A stretch of DNA of 64,000 nt. It comes from Apostichopus japonicus (taxonomy: Eukaryota; Echinodermata; Holothuroidea; Aspidochirotida; Stichopodidae). The notes beneath the pieces are model-generated. The model searched no databases. It was not told where the DNA came from and was given only the letters and a program-made list of their open reading frames with translations. A program made the position numbers and the translations under genes. The stretch lies in NCBI RefSeq assembly GCF_037975245.1, contig NC_092577.1, positions 11,224,013 through 11,288,012 of the forward strand, read 5' to 3'. Below, piece after piece: positions 63,130 to 64,000 of this stretch (position 1 is its first letter; each line of letters begins with the position of its first letter).

Positions 63130-64000
63130 TTTGTGATCACAAATTGTGATCGGAGTTTTGATCGGAAGGCACTTTTGAGATCTGAATATGGCGTCGAAAA
63201 TGTAAGAAATATAAGGTCACCTACAAGCGGGTCAACACATATGATAACATTGGTGACCTCAGATCACATGACCGTTAAGTTTGAAAATGTTCCACCACCC
63301 CATTCACAACTTGTCCCAAAATATCAATCGTGTCAGACCTTGGCACTGGGAGTTATTGCATTAAATGTCTAAACATTAACTTTGAACTTGCATAACTTCA
63401 CACACGAAGGTCAGCCGGGGTCAACACATTGACATTTTTGATCGGTGAGACCTAAATAGAGCATCAAAACTATAAAAATGCAAACACTTTTTCTTAGCCC
63501 ATTTTTCCCCCTAAAATACTATTTTTTAAACATTAATTGACCTTTGGTGACCTCGGATCACATGACCGTTAAGTTTGAAAATATTCCCCTATACCATTTG
63601 CAACTTGTCCCAAAATATCAACCATGTCACACCTTGGAACTGGGAGTTATTGCATTAAATGTCTGAAAATTAACTTTGACCTTCTATAACTTCGCACAGG
63701 AAGGTCACACGGGGGTCAACCCATTGACATTTATGATCAGAAGGTACCTTTAACATCTGAAAATAACATCGAAACTGTAAAAATCCCCAAAACACGTAAA
63801 GGTCACCAGAGGTCAAATTGAGGTCAAAGGTCACCCAGATGCGGGTCAACAATTGGATTACATTGAAGCAACTGCCAACCCTAACGGACAATTTGTTCTC
63901 AAGTTATCGCAAAAATACTCGTTTTCTATCTTTACTTGACCTTTGGTGACCTTGGATCTCATAACCGTTAAGTTTGAAAATGTTCCCCTATTCCATTTGC
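63130..64000. repeat. GGTCA-rich tandem array running off the window
   Basis: ACCGTTAAGTTTGAAAATRTT recurs at 63271, 63565 and 63964, giving units of 294 and 399 bp. Each unit has CAACTTGTCCCAAAATATCA, GGGAGTTATTGCATTAAATG or GGGTCAAC landmarks. A DR1-type AGGTCAAAGGTCA lies at 63821-63833. The array is cut by the window edge. Confidence 0.75.

Overview
The window looks like intron-rich, AT-rich, repeat-dense genomic DNA from a marine invertebrate deuterostome, most likely an echinoderm and possibly a sea cucumber. The reasons are multi-exon genes with GT-AG introns, TRIM paralogs of the type expanded in echinoderms, a foldback element built like the sea urchin TU elements, and GGTCA-rich tandem repeats. 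The taxonomic call is inference. No bacterial-style operons, rRNA or CRISPR were seen.

Layout. 0.8-6.8 kb: a four-exon gene resembling DUF4806 proteins, with coherent splice phases but three lesions. 8-13 kb: a LINE 3' fragment, then a pair of identical 32-bp promoter-like modules in inverted orientation around a dead P-element-like transposase. 13-15 kb: TRIM fragment A. 15-17 kb: two tRNA-derived SINE units, long (AT)n tracts and a well-formed hammerhead ribozyme. 19.2-20.8 kb: a decayed LINE reverse transcriptase. 25-29.6 kb: two candidate minus-strand first exons and a Copia gag remnant. 29.7-37.4 kb and 55.0-62.9 kb: a direct segmental duplication of about 7.7 kb. Each copy holds a TRIM-like gene (B, frameshifted; D, intact, 707 aa), its flanks and a solo LTR. 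37.4-42 kb: TRIM fragment C. 43.3-46.3 kb: (AT)n arrays, a 66-bp perfect inverted repeat containing a second hammerhead candidate, and a 1,966-bp TU-like foldback element. 48.7-51.4 kb: a DNA transposon with CACTCTAAAAA ends. The window ends inside a GGTCA-rich tandem array.

How it fits together. The only clearly intact protein gene is TRIM D. Its RING has lost the central zinc ligands while B-box 2, the coiled coil and a C-terminal propeller-like region remain, so it is unlikely to be a normal E3 ligase. Copies A to D suggest repeated local duplication. B and D differ mainly by amino-acid replacements. The duplication also works as a natural experiment: a MITE, a 363-bp element and a 28-bp hairpin footprint are each present in one copy and absent from the other.
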